From contig NZ_CALUXO010000081.1 of NCBI RefSeq assembly GCF_944324745.1, positions 1-64,000 on the forward strand: 64,000 nucleotides of DNA, written 5' to 3'. This DNA comes from an uncultured Thomasclavelia sp. GTDB lineage: Bacteria; Bacillota_I; Bacilli_A; Erysipelotrichales; Coprobacillaceae. The position numbers and the translations under genes are program-made. The stretch's first letter is position 1. Each line of letters starts with the position of its first letter. The notes beneath the pieces are model-generated. The model searched no databases. It was given only the letters and a program-made list of their open reading frames with translations, and was not told where the DNA came from. Shown here piece after piece: positions 15,789 to 25,048 of the stretch.

Positions 15789-17923
15789 AACAGTTTAAAA
15801 GTGCAAAGATTGCTTATGTAGTCTTTGCTTTAGTTATTTTTTCACTAGTTGCTAATATTGTTTATTTAGGAATTACTGGTAAACATTTAATTAGTGGAGA
15901 AGATATTGCCGCTTTTGCTAAATCAAGAGGCAAGGCAGAAACGGTCGAATATGCTCAGCGTGGCGAAATCTTTACTAGTGATAATGAAGTGGTAGCCACT
16001 AATGTAAAAAAATATAAATTGATTGCGGTTTTGTCTAGTGATCGAATTAATTTTAGTGATAAAGCCGCTTATGTCCAAGATATTGAAACTACAGCCAATA
16101 CTATTGGACCCATTATTGGGATGGATCCAACTACTATGGCAGCCCAAATGCAAGAAAAAGCTGATGCCGGAGTATATCAGGTCGAATTTGGTACCTATGG
16201 CAGCAATTTAAGTGCCAGTGTTAAAAAACAAATTGAAGATACGGATTTACCAGGATTAGAGTTTGAAGATAGTAATTCTCGTAACTATCCTTTTGGTGAT
16301 TTTTGTAGTTATATTATTGGTTACGCAAAATCTTCAGAAGAAAACAGCGTAAAAAAACTAGTGGGTGAAATGGGATTAGAAGCTATTTATGATGATACTT
16401 TAGCTGGAGAAGATGGCTATAAGGTTTATCAAAAAGATTCTAAAGGTTATATTTTGCCTAATGGTATTTTAGAGGAAAAAGATGCAGTTGATGGACAGGA
16501 TATTTATTTGACGATCAACAGTTCATTACAACGTGAATTAGATTATCAATTAGCTACAGAAGCAGCGGCAGCTGGGGCTAATAAAGCTAGCTGTACAATC
16601 ATGGAAGCCAAGACGGGGCGAATTCTGGCAACGTCAACTTATCCATCTTTTAATCCAAATGAACGAAATATTTCTGATTATAAAAATTTCTTATTTGATA
16701 CGGCTTATGAATGTGGTTCTGTCTTTAAAACTTTTGTTTATGCCAGTTCAATCGAAAGTGGTCTATATAGTGGTGAAGCAACTTATGAATCAGGTTCATA
16801 TGACTATGGAGCTAGTCGTCCGATTCGCGATCATAATAATGGTGCTGGCTGGGGTACGATTACATTTAACGAAGGCTTTTATCGTTCTAGTAACGTTGCT
16901 ATTTGTAACTTACTGGAAAGAGGTTATACAAATCGTGAAGATGTAGAACAGGTCTATGAAGATTTAGGTTTATTCCAGGAAAGTGAAGTTGATGGTTTTG
17001 ATGCTGTAGCTGGGGTAGCTCTATATAAAAGTGATGATAGTCGTGCTGCTTATTTGACAACTGGTTTTGGTCAAGGATCGACGGTTACATCATTACAGTT
17101 ATTAAAAGCATACAGTGCTTTTGCTAATGATGGTAAAACAGTTGAACCATATTTAATCGATCGAATTGTTGATAAAAATAATAATGAGGTTACTTATTCA
17201 GCTAAAACACAGTATTCAAAACAAATTTTCTCAACGGAAACAGTTCAGGAAATTCGTGATTTATTAAAAGGTGTGGTAACTGATGCTACCGGTACTGGTA
17301 AGAAGTTTGCTTTAGATAATGGAGTTCAAGTTATTGGAAAAACTGGTACTGGTCAATTAGTTGAAGATGGTGCTTATTCAACAACTAACTATACCAAGTC
17401 TTTTATGGGAATGGCACCATATGAAGATCCACAAATTATTGTTAATATTGTTTTTCAGGGACCTGATAATGATACGACAACTCATCAGGCTAATGTTATT
17501 AAAAATATAATGCCAACGGCATTATCAATTGTATCTTCATATAATGCTCCAGCAACAACAACGACAAGTGAAGACTATACATTAGATTCATTTACTAATC
17601 AAAGTGCTAATTTTGTTAAATCAAAATTAGAATCAAAATCAATCAATGTTCAAATTATCGGTAATGGTTCGACAGTTTTAGAACAGTATCCTGAAGCTAC
17701 TACTCAGGTAACTAAAAATGATCGTGTATTTTTGAAAACAGAATCAGCGGATATTACTATTCCTAATTTTACTGGATGGTCACGTAAAGATGTTTCAACT
17801 TACGCTTCATTATCAGGAATTAATATTACAATTGAAGGTGAATCGGGACAAGTTGCCAGTCAAAGTGTTCCTGAAGGAACCATTCTCCATGCCGGTGATA
17901 CAATGACGGTTGCAATTCAGTAA
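15785..17923 (+). CDS. pbpB: Penicillin-binding protein 2B-like septal transpeptidase
   Basis: 712 residues, nearly the same as B. subtilis PBP2B. One N-terminal membrane anchor (about 9-28), a PBP dimer domain, then the transpeptidase with SVFK (SxxK), SSNVAI (SxN) and KTGTGQ (KTG). Two C-terminal PASTA domains (about 590-712). It cross-links septal peptidoglycan in the divisome with FtsW and FtsL. It starts within the ftsL stop. A terminator at its end separates it from spoVD. Confidence 0.93.
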   Translation: MKQFKSAKIAYVVFALVIFSLVANIVYLGITGKHLISGEDIAAFAKSRGKAETVEYAQRGEIFTSDNEVVATNVKKYKLIAVLSSDRINFSDKAAYVQDIETTANTIGPIIGMDPTTMAAQMQEKADAGVYQVEFGTYGSNLSASVKKQIEDTDLPGLEFEDSNSRNYPFGDFCSYIIGYAKSSEENSVKKLVGEMGLEAIYDDTLAGEDGYKVYQKDSKGYILPNGILEEKDAVDGQDIYLTINSSLQRELDYQLATEAAAAGANKASCTIMEAKTGRILATSTYPSFNPNERNISDYKNFLFDTAYECGSVFKTFVYASSIESGLYSGEATYESGSYDYGASRPIRDHNNGAGWGTITFNEGFYRSSNVAICNLLERGYTNREDVEQVYEDLGLFQESEVDGFDAVAGVALYKSDDSRAAYLTTGFGQGSTVTSLQLLKAYSAFANDGKTVEPYLIDRIVDKNNNEVTYSAKTQYSKQIFSTETVQEIRDLLKGVVTDATGTGKKFALDNGVQVIGKTGTGQLVEDGAYSTTNYTKSFMGMAPYEDPQIIVNIVFQGPDNDTTTHQANVIKNIMPTALSIVSSYNAPATTTTSEDYTLDSFTNQSANFVKSKLESKSINVQIIGNGSTVLEQYPEATTQVTKNDRVFLKTESADITIPNFTGWSRKDVSTYASLSGINITIEGESGQVASQSVPEGTILHAGDTMTVAIQ

Positions 17924-17945
17924 GGTCTAAGGATCTTACTTTTTT
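17920..17945 (+). terminator. Terminator between pbpB and spoVD
   Basis: GTAAGGTC (17920-17927) with GATCTTAC (17932-17939), an 8-bp stem with one wobble and a TAAG loop, then six T. It includes the pbpB stop codon. Confidence 0.75.
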
Positions 17946-17968
17946 CATATATTTAACTAGGTGGTTAA

Positions 17969-19870
17969 ATGATTTATGAATTAACTAAAAGAAAAATTAA
18001 ATATGTTAAATTAGTCACGGCCTTAATTGTTGTGGCAATTATTTTAAAAATTGGTTATATTCAAATAATCGATCGTGTTAATATTTATAATCGAGCGGTT
18101 GATTTATGGCAGCGCAGTTTTCCAGTAGAAGCTAACCGTGGTTTGATTGTTGATAGTAATGGCGATGTTTTAGCAACGAATTTGACAACTGCATCGTTAG
18201 TTGTTGTACCTAGTCAAATTAAAGACGTTGTGGCTACAGCTAATAAGCTGGCTGATATTTTAAATGTTGATGTTAAAACACTGCAGGAAAAATTAAGTAA
18301 AAATGTTTCGATTCAGCGAATCTCTCCTGAAGGTAGACAATTAGATGATGAGGTAGCAGCTCGAATTGATCGTTTAAAATTACCAGGAGTATATTTAATC
18401 AAGGATAGCAAGCGTTACTATCCAGGAGGCAGTTATCTAGCTCAAACATTAGGGTTTGTCGGAATTGATAATCAAGGTTTATTAGGATTGGAGTTAAAAT
18501 ATGATAGCTATCTTGATGGCAGTAATGGCAGTATTAACTATTTTATGGATGCTAAAAGTAATCCAATTTCATTATATCCTAGTGTTTATAATGCCCCAAC
18601 TAGTGGTTTTAATCTACAGTTGACAATAGATGGTACTATTCAGGATATTGTTGAAAGAGAGTTAGATAATGCTTATGATACTTATAATCCCGATGGGATT
18701 TGGGCATTAGCGATGGATCCAAATACTGGTAAAATTCTAGCAATGGCCTGTAAACCGGATTTTGATCCTAATGATTACCAAAATGCTGATCCTGATGTCT
18801 ATAATCAAAATATTCCGATCTGGAAAACTTATGAGCCAGGTTCTACTTTTAAAATCATTACTTTTTCTTCTGCTTTAAATGAAAACTTATTCGATATGGA
18901 TAAAGATACTTATTATGACCAAGGATATGAAATTGTATCGGGAGCACGAATCAAGTCATGGAAAAAAGGTGGACATGGCCTGCAGACTTTTCGCGAAGTA
19001 CTACAAAATTCATCCAATCCCGGTTTTGTTGAAATCGGACGTCGTTTAGGTAAAGATAAATTATATAATTATATTCAAGATTTTGGTTTGACGCAGACAA
19101 CTGGAATCGATCTACCAGGCGAATCTAAAGGAATCATGTTTAGTTATGATAATTTTAATGAATTGGAACAGGCGACCGTTGCTTTTGGTCAAGGAATTTC
19201 CATTACACCGATTCAGTTAGTACGTGCTGTCTGTGCTTGTGTTAATGGAGGAACATTATATCAACCCTATATCGTTGATAAAATTATTAATAATTACTCT
19301 AATGATATTATTTACAGTCAAGAACCACAGGCAATTCGTCAGGTAATCAGCGAAGAAACATCCAAAAAAGTCTGTGATGCTTTAGAAACAGTAGTGACCG
19401 ATGGTGGGGGTCGCAATGCTTATATCGATGGTTATCGAATTGGTGGAAAAACGGGAACGGCACAAAAAGCAGTTAACGGTAGTTATATTGATGGAGGTTA
19501 TATTTTATCATTTATTGGGATTGCTCCAATTGATGATCCGCAGATTGTCTTGTATGTTGCGATGGATAATCCTAAAAACTGTGTTCAATATGGTGGTACG
19601 ACCGTTGCGCCAATTGCTCGCAAGATGTTAGTAGATATTTTACCAAGTATGGGGATTGAAAAGGTTACTAGTCAACGGGAAAAAACTTATAATTATTTAG
19701 ATACTAAAATAATAAAGGTTGAAAATTATGTAGGAATGAAAAAATCTGAAGTTTCTAGCAGTGGGTTGCAATTTGAATTTATTGGTGAAGGTGATCAGGT
19801 AATTGATCAATTACCTCGAGTGGGGGAAGTAGTTCCCGAGGGTTCAACGATTGTTTTGATGCTAGGATAG
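17969..19870 (+). CDS. spoVD: SpoVD-like sporulation transpeptidase (class B PBP)
   Basis: 633 residues with one N-terminal membrane segment (about 15-33), a dimerisation domain and a transpeptidase with GSTFK (SxxK), SSNPGF (SxN) and KTGTAQ (KTG). A single C-terminal PASTA domain (about 573-633) ends the protein. Two class B PBPs in tandem, the first with two PASTA and the second with one, is the pbpB-spoVD arrangement of Bacillus. SpoVD makes spore cortex peptidoglycan. GGTGG precedes the ATG. A CATATATT at 17946-17953 resembles a SigE -10, but no matching -35 is seen. A second vegetative FtsI is the alternative. Confidence 0.85.
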   Translation: MIYELTKRKIKYVKLVTALIVVAIILKIGYIQIIDRVNIYNRAVDLWQRSFPVEANRGLIVDSNGDVLATNLTTASLVVVPSQIKDVVATANKLADILNVDVKTLQEKLSKNVSIQRISPEGRQLDDEVAARIDRLKLPGVYLIKDSKRYYPGGSYLAQTLGFVGIDNQGLLGLELKYDSYLDGSNGSINYFMDAKSNPISLYPSVYNAPTSGFNLQLTIDGTIQDIVERELDNAYDTYNPDGIWALAMDPNTGKILAMACKPDFDPNDYQNADPDVYNQNIPIWKTYEPGSTFKIITFSSALNENLFDMDKDTYYDQGYEIVSGARIKSWKKGGHGLQTFREVLQNSSNPGFVEIGRRLGKDKLYNYIQDFGLTQTTGIDLPGESKGIMFSYDNFNELEQATVAFGQGISITPIQLVRAVCACVNGGTLYQPYIVDKIINNYSNDIIYSQEPQAIRQVISEETSKKVCDALETVVTDGGGRNAYIDGYRIGGKTGTAQKAVNGSYIDGGYILSFIGIAPIDDPQIVLYVAMDNPKNCVQYGGTTVAPIARKMLVDILPSMGIEKVTSQREKTYNYLDTKIIKVENYVGMKKSEVSSSGLQFEFIGEGDQVIDQLPRVGEVVPEGSTIVLMLG

Positions 19871-19887
19871 TTAGAATTAAAATTTGC

Positions 19888-19916
19888 TTGAATTTTACAA
19901 TGAATAATGTTAGAGT
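19888..19916 (+). promoter_or_regulatory. Promoter for the RlmD-like gene
   Basis: TTGAAT (19888-19893), 17-nt spacer, TAGAGT (19911-19916) with an extended -10 TG at 19908-19909. Confidence 0.5.
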
Positions 19917-19973
19917 AATAAACGATTTATTTAATGAAAGTCATAGCTTTTAGATAAAAAGGAGATTTGTAGG

Positions 19974-21290
19974 ATGAAAAAAACAATTACAATTAAAAAA
20001 GTTGGAATTAATGGCGAAGGAATTGGTTATTTAGATCGTAAAATCGTTTTTGTTCCCGGGGCAATACCTGGTGAAGAAGTTGTAGTCGATATCAACAAAA
20101 AAAACAAAGGTTATAGTGAAGGTAAATTACTAAAAGTATTACAACCATCACCTAATCGAATCAAAGCACCATGTCATATGTATGAAAATTGCCAGGGATG
20201 TAATTTAATGCATATGAATTATCAAAGTCAATTGCAAGTTAAAAAAGATGCTATTTTAGAATCATTAAAGAAATATACTGAATATAATGTTTCTAAAAAA
20301 ATGTTTTTGGGGGTTTCTGGTGCTAAAGAAACGGAAGGGTATGTTACTAGTGTTAATTTACCAGTAGTAACTTTTAATGAACAGTTGACTTTTGGAATTT
20401 ATCAGCGTGAAAGTAAGTATTTAACGTTGATGACTAGATGTATTAAACATCATCGAATGATTAATCAGTGTTTAGTTAAAATTGAAAAGATTTTAAATCA
20501 AAATAAATGTAAAAGTTATGATGATAAAGCTAAGACCGGATTAAGATTTTTGAAGATGAAGCTAATTGATGGCAAGATTCAAGTGGTCTTTATTACTGGT
20601 CGTGATGGACTTAAAGAAAACATCGTCAATCAAATTAGTCAAATTGATGAAATTGCCGGAATCTTTATGTCAGTCAATACTTCAAGATATCAAAATTTTG
20701 ATGAATCTGGTTATACCAAGTTATATGGCTCTACTCGTTTAGAAATGATCCATGATCAAAAGAAGTATTTAATTGGAATTAAAAGCAAATTACCTGAAAA
20801 TCAGGGAATGATCTGGCAGGAAAATCGAGTTGTTACTAAAATGGTGGAAAATAGTCAAAAAATTATTTCTCTTAACTGTGGTGTCGGATTCTTGGAACTT
20901 AATTTAGATCAAGAAGATGTAGTAGCAATTGATGCAAAAAATTATCACATTGAAGATGCTAAATTGAATGCTAAATATTTAGACCGTAGTAATGTTAAAT
21001 TTGTCTGTGGTCATGTAGATGATAAAGTTGTTAGCTATGCTAAAAAGAAGACTTATGACACATTGATCATCCATGGAGATCGGTTAAAGTTAAGTGATAG
21101 ATTGATTGATACAATTAAGATTGCTAAATTTAAAAATGTGATTTATATAAGTCAATCGCATTCATCACTAGCTAAAGATTTGGCTAAATTAGATAAAAAC
21201 TATGTTATTGATCAAATTGCTGGTTTAGATAGTTCTTGTCATAATACTTATATGACAACGATCGTAAAATTAATAAGAAAAAGTAAATAG
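19974..21290 (+). CDS. RlmD/TrmA-family protein without the catalytic residues (probable pseudoenzyme)
   Basis: 438 residues with the fold order of 23S rRNA uracil-5-methyltransferases: TRAM domain (1-60), iron-sulphur ligands C67, C73, C76 and C156, a central domain, and a C-terminal SAM-methyltransferase-like domain (LNCGVGF at 300-306). The family's catalytic motif (YVSCNP, nucleophile Cys) reads YISQSH, with Q394 at the Cys position. The DPPR substrate motif reads HGDR (367-370), and the general-base Glu near the C-terminus appears to be Thr. So cluster and TRAM parts are kept while catalysis looks lost. RNA binding or a regulatory role is inference. AAAGGAG precedes the ATG. Confidence 0.8.
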   Translation: MKKTITIKKVGINGEGIGYLDRKIVFVPGAIPGEEVVVDINKKNKGYSEGKLLKVLQPSPNRIKAPCHMYENCQGCNLMHMNYQSQLQVKKDAILESLKKYTEYNVSKKMFLGVSGAKETEGYVTSVNLPVVTFNEQLTFGIYQRESKYLTLMTRCIKHHRMINQCLVKIEKILNQNKCKSYDDKAKTGLRFLKMKLIDGKIQVVFITGRDGLKENIVNQISQIDEIAGIFMSVNTSRYQNFDESGYTKLYGSTRLEMIHDQKKYLIGIKSKLPENQGMIWQENRVVTKMVENSQKIISLNCGVGFLELNLDQEDVVAIDAKNYHIEDAKLNAKYLDRSNVKFVCGHVDDKVVSYAKKKTYDTLIIHGDRLKLSDRLIDTIKIAKFKNVIYISQSHSSLAKDLAKLDKNYVIDQIAGLDSSCHNTYMTTIVKLIRKSK

Positions 21291-21301
21291 GAGGATTTAT
21301 T

Positions 21302-21547
21302 ATGGAAATCAAATATCAGCCTCATGGTGTCTGTTCACGTCAAATTTTAATTGATGTTGAAGATGGAATCATCAATAATGTTAAATTCGTTGGTGGGTGT
21401 TCTGGAAACACTCAAGGTGTGGCGGCCCTTTGTCGGGGAATGGATGCTAAAGAAGTTATTGCCAGATTAGAAAATATTCGTTGTGGTAATAAACCAACTA
21501 GCTGTCCGGCCCAATTAGCTAAAGCGTTAAAAGAAAATCTAGGATAG
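21302..21547 (+). CDS. TSCPD-domain protein (TIGR03905 type)
   Basis: 81 residues. The sequence matches the small TSCPD domain: PHGVCSRQI, FVGGCSGNTQGVAALCRGM, IRCGNKPTSCPAQLA. Five Cys are conserved in type, suggesting metal or cluster binding; the domain also occurs at the C-terminus of some class II ribonucleotide reductases. Free-standing copies are unassigned. AGGAGG lies 6 nt before the start, 11 nt after the RlmD-like gene, so they form an operon. The stop codon is inside the terminator hairpin region. Confidence 0.85.
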   Translation: MEIKYQPHGVCSRQILIDVEDGIINNVKFVGGCSGNTQGVAALCRGMDAKEVIARLENIRCGNKPTSCPAQLAKALKENLG

Positions 21548-21583
21548 TGGAAAGCTCTTTTCCACTTCTTTTCATTTTTCCAA
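21547..21583 (+). terminator. Terminator after the TSCPD gene
   Basis: GTGGAAA (21547-21553) with TTTCCAC (21559-21565), 7-bp stem, 5-nt loop, then a T-rich stretch TTCTTTTCATTTTT. Confidence 0.75.
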
Positions 21584-21615
21584 GAAAATCAACATATAAT
21601 ATCTTAGGTGATAGG

Positions 21616-21921
21616 ATGTTAGTTAAAATCAAGAAATTGCAGCTGATGTGCGGTGTTATCTATTTAATGCAGGTACTTTGTTATATGTGGATCATTCCTT
21701 TTCATTTCATAGCCGCTTTATTATCAATCGTCATCATTGGCTGGCAAAGGAAATTTTGTGTCTTACAAGTACAATACCATTATTATGTGTTGATTTTGTA
21801 TGCTTATCGCATCTATTTATTAAACTATCCAGCTTGGGCTATTTTTGATACCATTTATTTATGTTTATCTTTATATGTATCAATAATGATAATTTTATTT
21901 TCATTTCGAGCGGTTTTGTAA
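21616..21921 (+). CDS. Small membrane protein, unknown
   Basis: 101 residues from the ATG at 21616, which is three bases after GGTGAT (21607-21612). At least three hydrophobic segments (about 13-31, 32-47, 55-76, 78-98), rich in Leu, Ile, Tyr and Trp. Positive residues near the N-terminus (KIKKLQ). No motif recognised. It lies between a terminator and the dnaE promoter. Expression is uncertain; the good ribosome site is the main support. Confidence 0.55.
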   Translation: MLVKIKKLQLMCGVIYLMQVLCYMWIIPFHFIAALLSIVIIGWQRKFCVLQVQYHYYVLILYAYRIYLLNYPAWAIFDTIYLCLSLYVSIMIILFSFRAVL

Positions 21922-21945
21922 TGGCTTTTTAAATACATTATTTAG

Positions 21946-21954
21946 TGGTATAAT
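21946..21954 (+). promoter_or_regulatory. Extended -10 promoter for dnaE
   Basis: TGG followed by TATAAT (21949-21954); the -35 region is T-rich but poor. Confidence 0.5.
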
Positions 21955-21979
21955 AGTACTAGTTGAAAGGATGTGGCAG

Positions 21980-24900
21980 ATGATGCTAGGACATTTACAA
22001 GTATATAGCTCATATAGTTTTCAAAATAGTACTATTTTAATTGAAGACTTAGTTAAACAAGCTAGTGATCTCCACTTTGAGGCACTAGCTTTAACTGATA
22101 AAGATAATATGTTTGGAGCCATTGAGTTTTCAAAAACGTGTCAAAAATATGGAATTAAACCAATCTTTGGCTTAGAAGCTAGTGTTTTGATTGAAAATGA
22201 AGTCTATTCTTTATTATTGCTAGCTAAAGATACTGTTGGTTATTTTGATTTGGTTAAAATAACTAGTGAGATTTGTTTAAGTGATCAAAAAGCGATTCCA
22301 TTAGAACACCTGGCTTTATTTCAGGAACATCTGTTTGTTATTTCAGCGTGTCAAGAAGGAATTATTGAACGTTTAGTTTTAAAAGAATTAGATTCTCAGG
22401 CGATGAAATATGTTGAAATGTTTAAAAGAACTTTTAAACATTTTATGATTGGTATTCAAGATCATCATTTGGCCATGCAAAAAAAACTTAATCAGCGCTT
22501 AATTGCTTTAGCTTCATTATCTAAAGTGCCAATATGTGTCACTAATGAAGTGCGTTATTTAAATAAAGAAGAAGCTTACACTTTAGATTTGCTTCAGGCA
22601 TCATGTAAAGGAATGACTTTGGATATCAATCATCAAGTTGCTACTGATCAATTATATTTAAAATCAAGTTATGAAATGGAGAGTTTATTTGATCATCAAT
22701 ATATTGAAAATACTAATCAAATTATTCATTTATGTAATGCCACAATTCCATTAAATAAGATGCATTTGCCTAAATATTCAGTACCAAATCATGGTAAAGC
22801 TAGTGATTATTTGCGGCAGTTATGTTTGGTGGGATTAAAAAAACGGTTTAAAAATCAAACGGTTCCCCATCGATATTTTGAAAGATTACAGAAGGAATTA
22901 AAAATAATCAATAAAATGGGTTTTGATGATTATTTTTTAATTGTTTTTGATTATGTTCGTTATGCCAAGAAAAATAAAATTTTAGTTGGACCGGGCCGGG
23001 GATCAGCAGCTGGAAGTTTAGTTGCTTATGTATTAGGAATAACTAATATCGATCCTTTGCAGTATGATTTGTTGTTTGAACGATTCTTAAATGAAGAACG
23101 AATCAGTATGCCAGATATTGATGTTGATTTTCAAGATGATCGTCGTGATGAAGTAGTTAATTATGTCATGGAAAAATATGGTCATGAACATGTTGCCCAG
23201 ATCGTTACTTTTTCAACTTATGGGCCCAAAGTTGCTATTAAAGATTTAGGAAAGGTGTTGAAAGTTCCTTTACCACGGTTAGAATTATTAGCTAAAAATA
23301 TTCCGACTGGACCTAAGAATCGTAAGAGTGCTAAAGATGTTTATCAGTCTTCATATAATTTTCAAAACATGGTCAATAAAGATCCCGCTCTATCGAAAAT
23401 CATGCCATCAGTTTTTGTGGTTGAAAAATTACCGCGAAATATTTCTACTCATGCTGCTGGTGTAGTATTATCAGATGAATCGTTAGATACGATCGTTCCA
23501 CTAGTTAAAGGACCGAATAATGGAATTGTTACGCAGTATTCTAAAGATTATATTGAAGAAGCAGGCTTGTTGAAAATGGATTTTTTGGGACTAAAGAATT
23601 TAACGATGATTGCTAATATTATTAGTGATATTGAAACTAATCATCATATTAAAATTAATATTAATGAGATTGATTTTAACGATGCTAAAACTTATGATAT
23701 GATTTCACGGGGTGAAACTTATGGGATTTTTCAATTAGAGTCTCCGGGAATGAAAGATTTGTTAGTAAAGATGAAATGCCATAATCTTGATGATTTAATT
23801 GCGGCAATTGCTTTGTATCGACCTGGACCAATGGCCAATATTCCCGCTTATTTAGCTCGTAAAAATGGTCAAGAGCCAATAACCTACCCGCTTCCATGTT
23901 TAAAACCAATTCTAGAATCGACTTATGGAATCATGATCTATCAGGAGCAAATCATGCAAGTAGCCCAACGGGTAGCTGGTTTTTCTTTGGCTAAAGCCGA
24001 TATTTTAAGAAAGGCAATGTCTAAAAAGACTGCCAGTTTAATGCATTCGATGAAATCAGAGTTTATCCAAGGTGGTTTGGCTAATGGTTTTAGTGAAGAA
24101 GAAGTAGAGAAAGTTTATAATATTATTGAACAATTTGCCAATTATGGCTTTAATAAAGCCCATTCGGTTGCTTATGGTTATGTAGCATATTATTTAGCTT
24201 ATTTAAAAGCTAATTATCCATTAGAATTTTATAGTGCAGTTCTCTCAAATGGTCAAAGCAGTGATTCTAATAAAATCAGCTGTCTTCAAGAAGGAAAGAA
24301 ATTAGGGATTAAGATCTTACCACCATCAATTAATTATTCAACCAATCGTTTTAAAGTTGAAGATGGAAATATCCGATATTCTTTAACAGCAATCAAAAAT
24401 GTTGGTTATGCTGGATATCAGGCCATCGTTGCTGAAAGAAAAAACGGTTTGTTTACGGATATTTTTGATTTTATGGCTCGGATGGAATCAAGCAAGTTAA
24501 ATAGTAAGATGCTTGAAAGCTTAGTTATGGCGGGGGCTTTTGATGAATTTAAATTAAATCGAACGACAATCAAAGAAAACCTTCCTAAAATCATGGAATA
24601 TGCGCAATTGAAAAACACAATAGGAATTGAAGAACCTCCAATTTTAACGATCGTCAAAGATAATAAAATGAAGGTCTTAGAAGAAGAAAAGCTGGTTTTA
24701 GGAGTTTATTTATCGATGCATCCAATTGCTTTGATAAAAGAGAAGATAAATGTTAGAATTACTAATATAAATGAATTGGATCAGCATATTAATCAAAATG
24801 TGTATGTGATCTTAAATGTTACACGAGTTAAGATGACAATTGATAAAAAAGGACAGGAGATGGCGTTTGTTGATGGTAATGATGAAACTGGAGCAGTTGA

Positions 24901-25036
24901 TGGAGTGATCTTTGCTTCTAATTTTCAGGCCTTGAAAAATGTCATTGTTCGTGGTGAAATCTATTTGATTCAAGGTAGAGTCAACTACCGTGATAAGATT
25001 TCGTTAATAATTAACCAAGCTAAAAATGTACGATGA
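21980..25036 (+). CDS. dnaE: DNA polymerase III alpha subunit, DnaE type
   Basis: About 1,018 residues, slightly shorter than the usual Gram-positive DnaE (about 1,100). An N-terminal PHP domain (1-200) has LQVYSSYS where catalytic PHP domains have HxH, so it is probably inactive. The polymerase core has PGRGSAAGSLVAY, the catalytic PDIDVDF, and YRPGPM; a helix-hairpin-helix region and an OB fold (about 910-1,018) follow. The start is placed at 21980 because the ATG at 21971 directly touches GAAAGG. DnaE normally extends primers alongside PolC in Firmicutes; PolC is not in the window. polA follows after 12 nt. Confidence 0.94.
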   Translation: MMLGHLQVYSSYSFQNSTILIEDLVKQASDLHFEALALTDKDNMFGAIEFSKTCQKYGIKPIFGLEASVLIENEVYSLLLLAKDTVGYFDLVKITSEICLSDQKAIPLEHLALFQEHLFVISACQEGIIERLVLKELDSQAMKYVEMFKRTFKHFMIGIQDHHLAMQKKLNQRLIALASLSKVPICVTNEVRYLNKEEAYTLDLLQASCKGMTLDINHQVATDQLYLKSSYEMESLFDHQYIENTNQIIHLCNATIPLNKMHLPKYSVPNHGKASDYLRQLCLVGLKKRFKNQTVPHRYFERLQKELKIINKMGFDDYFLIVFDYVRYAKKNKILVGPGRGSAAGSLVAYVLGITNIDPLQYDLLFERFLNEERISMPDIDVDFQDDRRDEVVNYVMEKYGHEHVAQIVTFSTYGPKVAIKDLGKVLKVPLPRLELLAKNIPTGPKNRKSAKDVYQSSYNFQNMVNKDPALSKIMPSVFVVEKLPRNISTHAAGVVLSDESLDTIVPLVKGPNNGIVTQYSKDYIEEAGLLKMDFLGLKNLTMIANIISDIETNHHIKININEIDFNDAKTYDMISRGETYGIFQLESPGMKDLLVKMKCHNLDDLIAAIALYRPGPMANIPAYLARKNGQEPITYPLPCLKPILESTYGIMIYQEQIMQVAQRVAGFSLAKADILRKAMSKKTASLMHSMKSEFIQGGLANGFSEEEVEKVYNIIEQFANYGFNKAHSVAYGYVAYYLAYLKANYPLEFYSAVLSNGQSSDSNKISCLQEGKKLGIKILPPSINYSTNRFKVEDGNIRYSLTAIKNVGYAGYQAIVAERKNGLFTDIFDFMARMESSKLNSKMLESLVMAGAFDEFKLNRTTIKENLPKIMEYAQLKNTIGIEEPPILTIVKDNKMKVLEEEKLVLGVYLSMHPIALIKEKINVRITNINELDQHINQNVYVILNVTRVKMTIDKKGQEMAFVDGNDETGAVDGVIFASNFQALKNVIVRGEIYLIQGRVNYRDKISLIINQAKNVR

Positions 25037-25048
25037 GGAGTTATGTAG

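Noticed and set aside
21971-21982. ATG at 21971 as the dnaE start
   Set aside because: It touches the GAAAGG ribosome site, leaving no spacing; 21980 or 21983 fit better.
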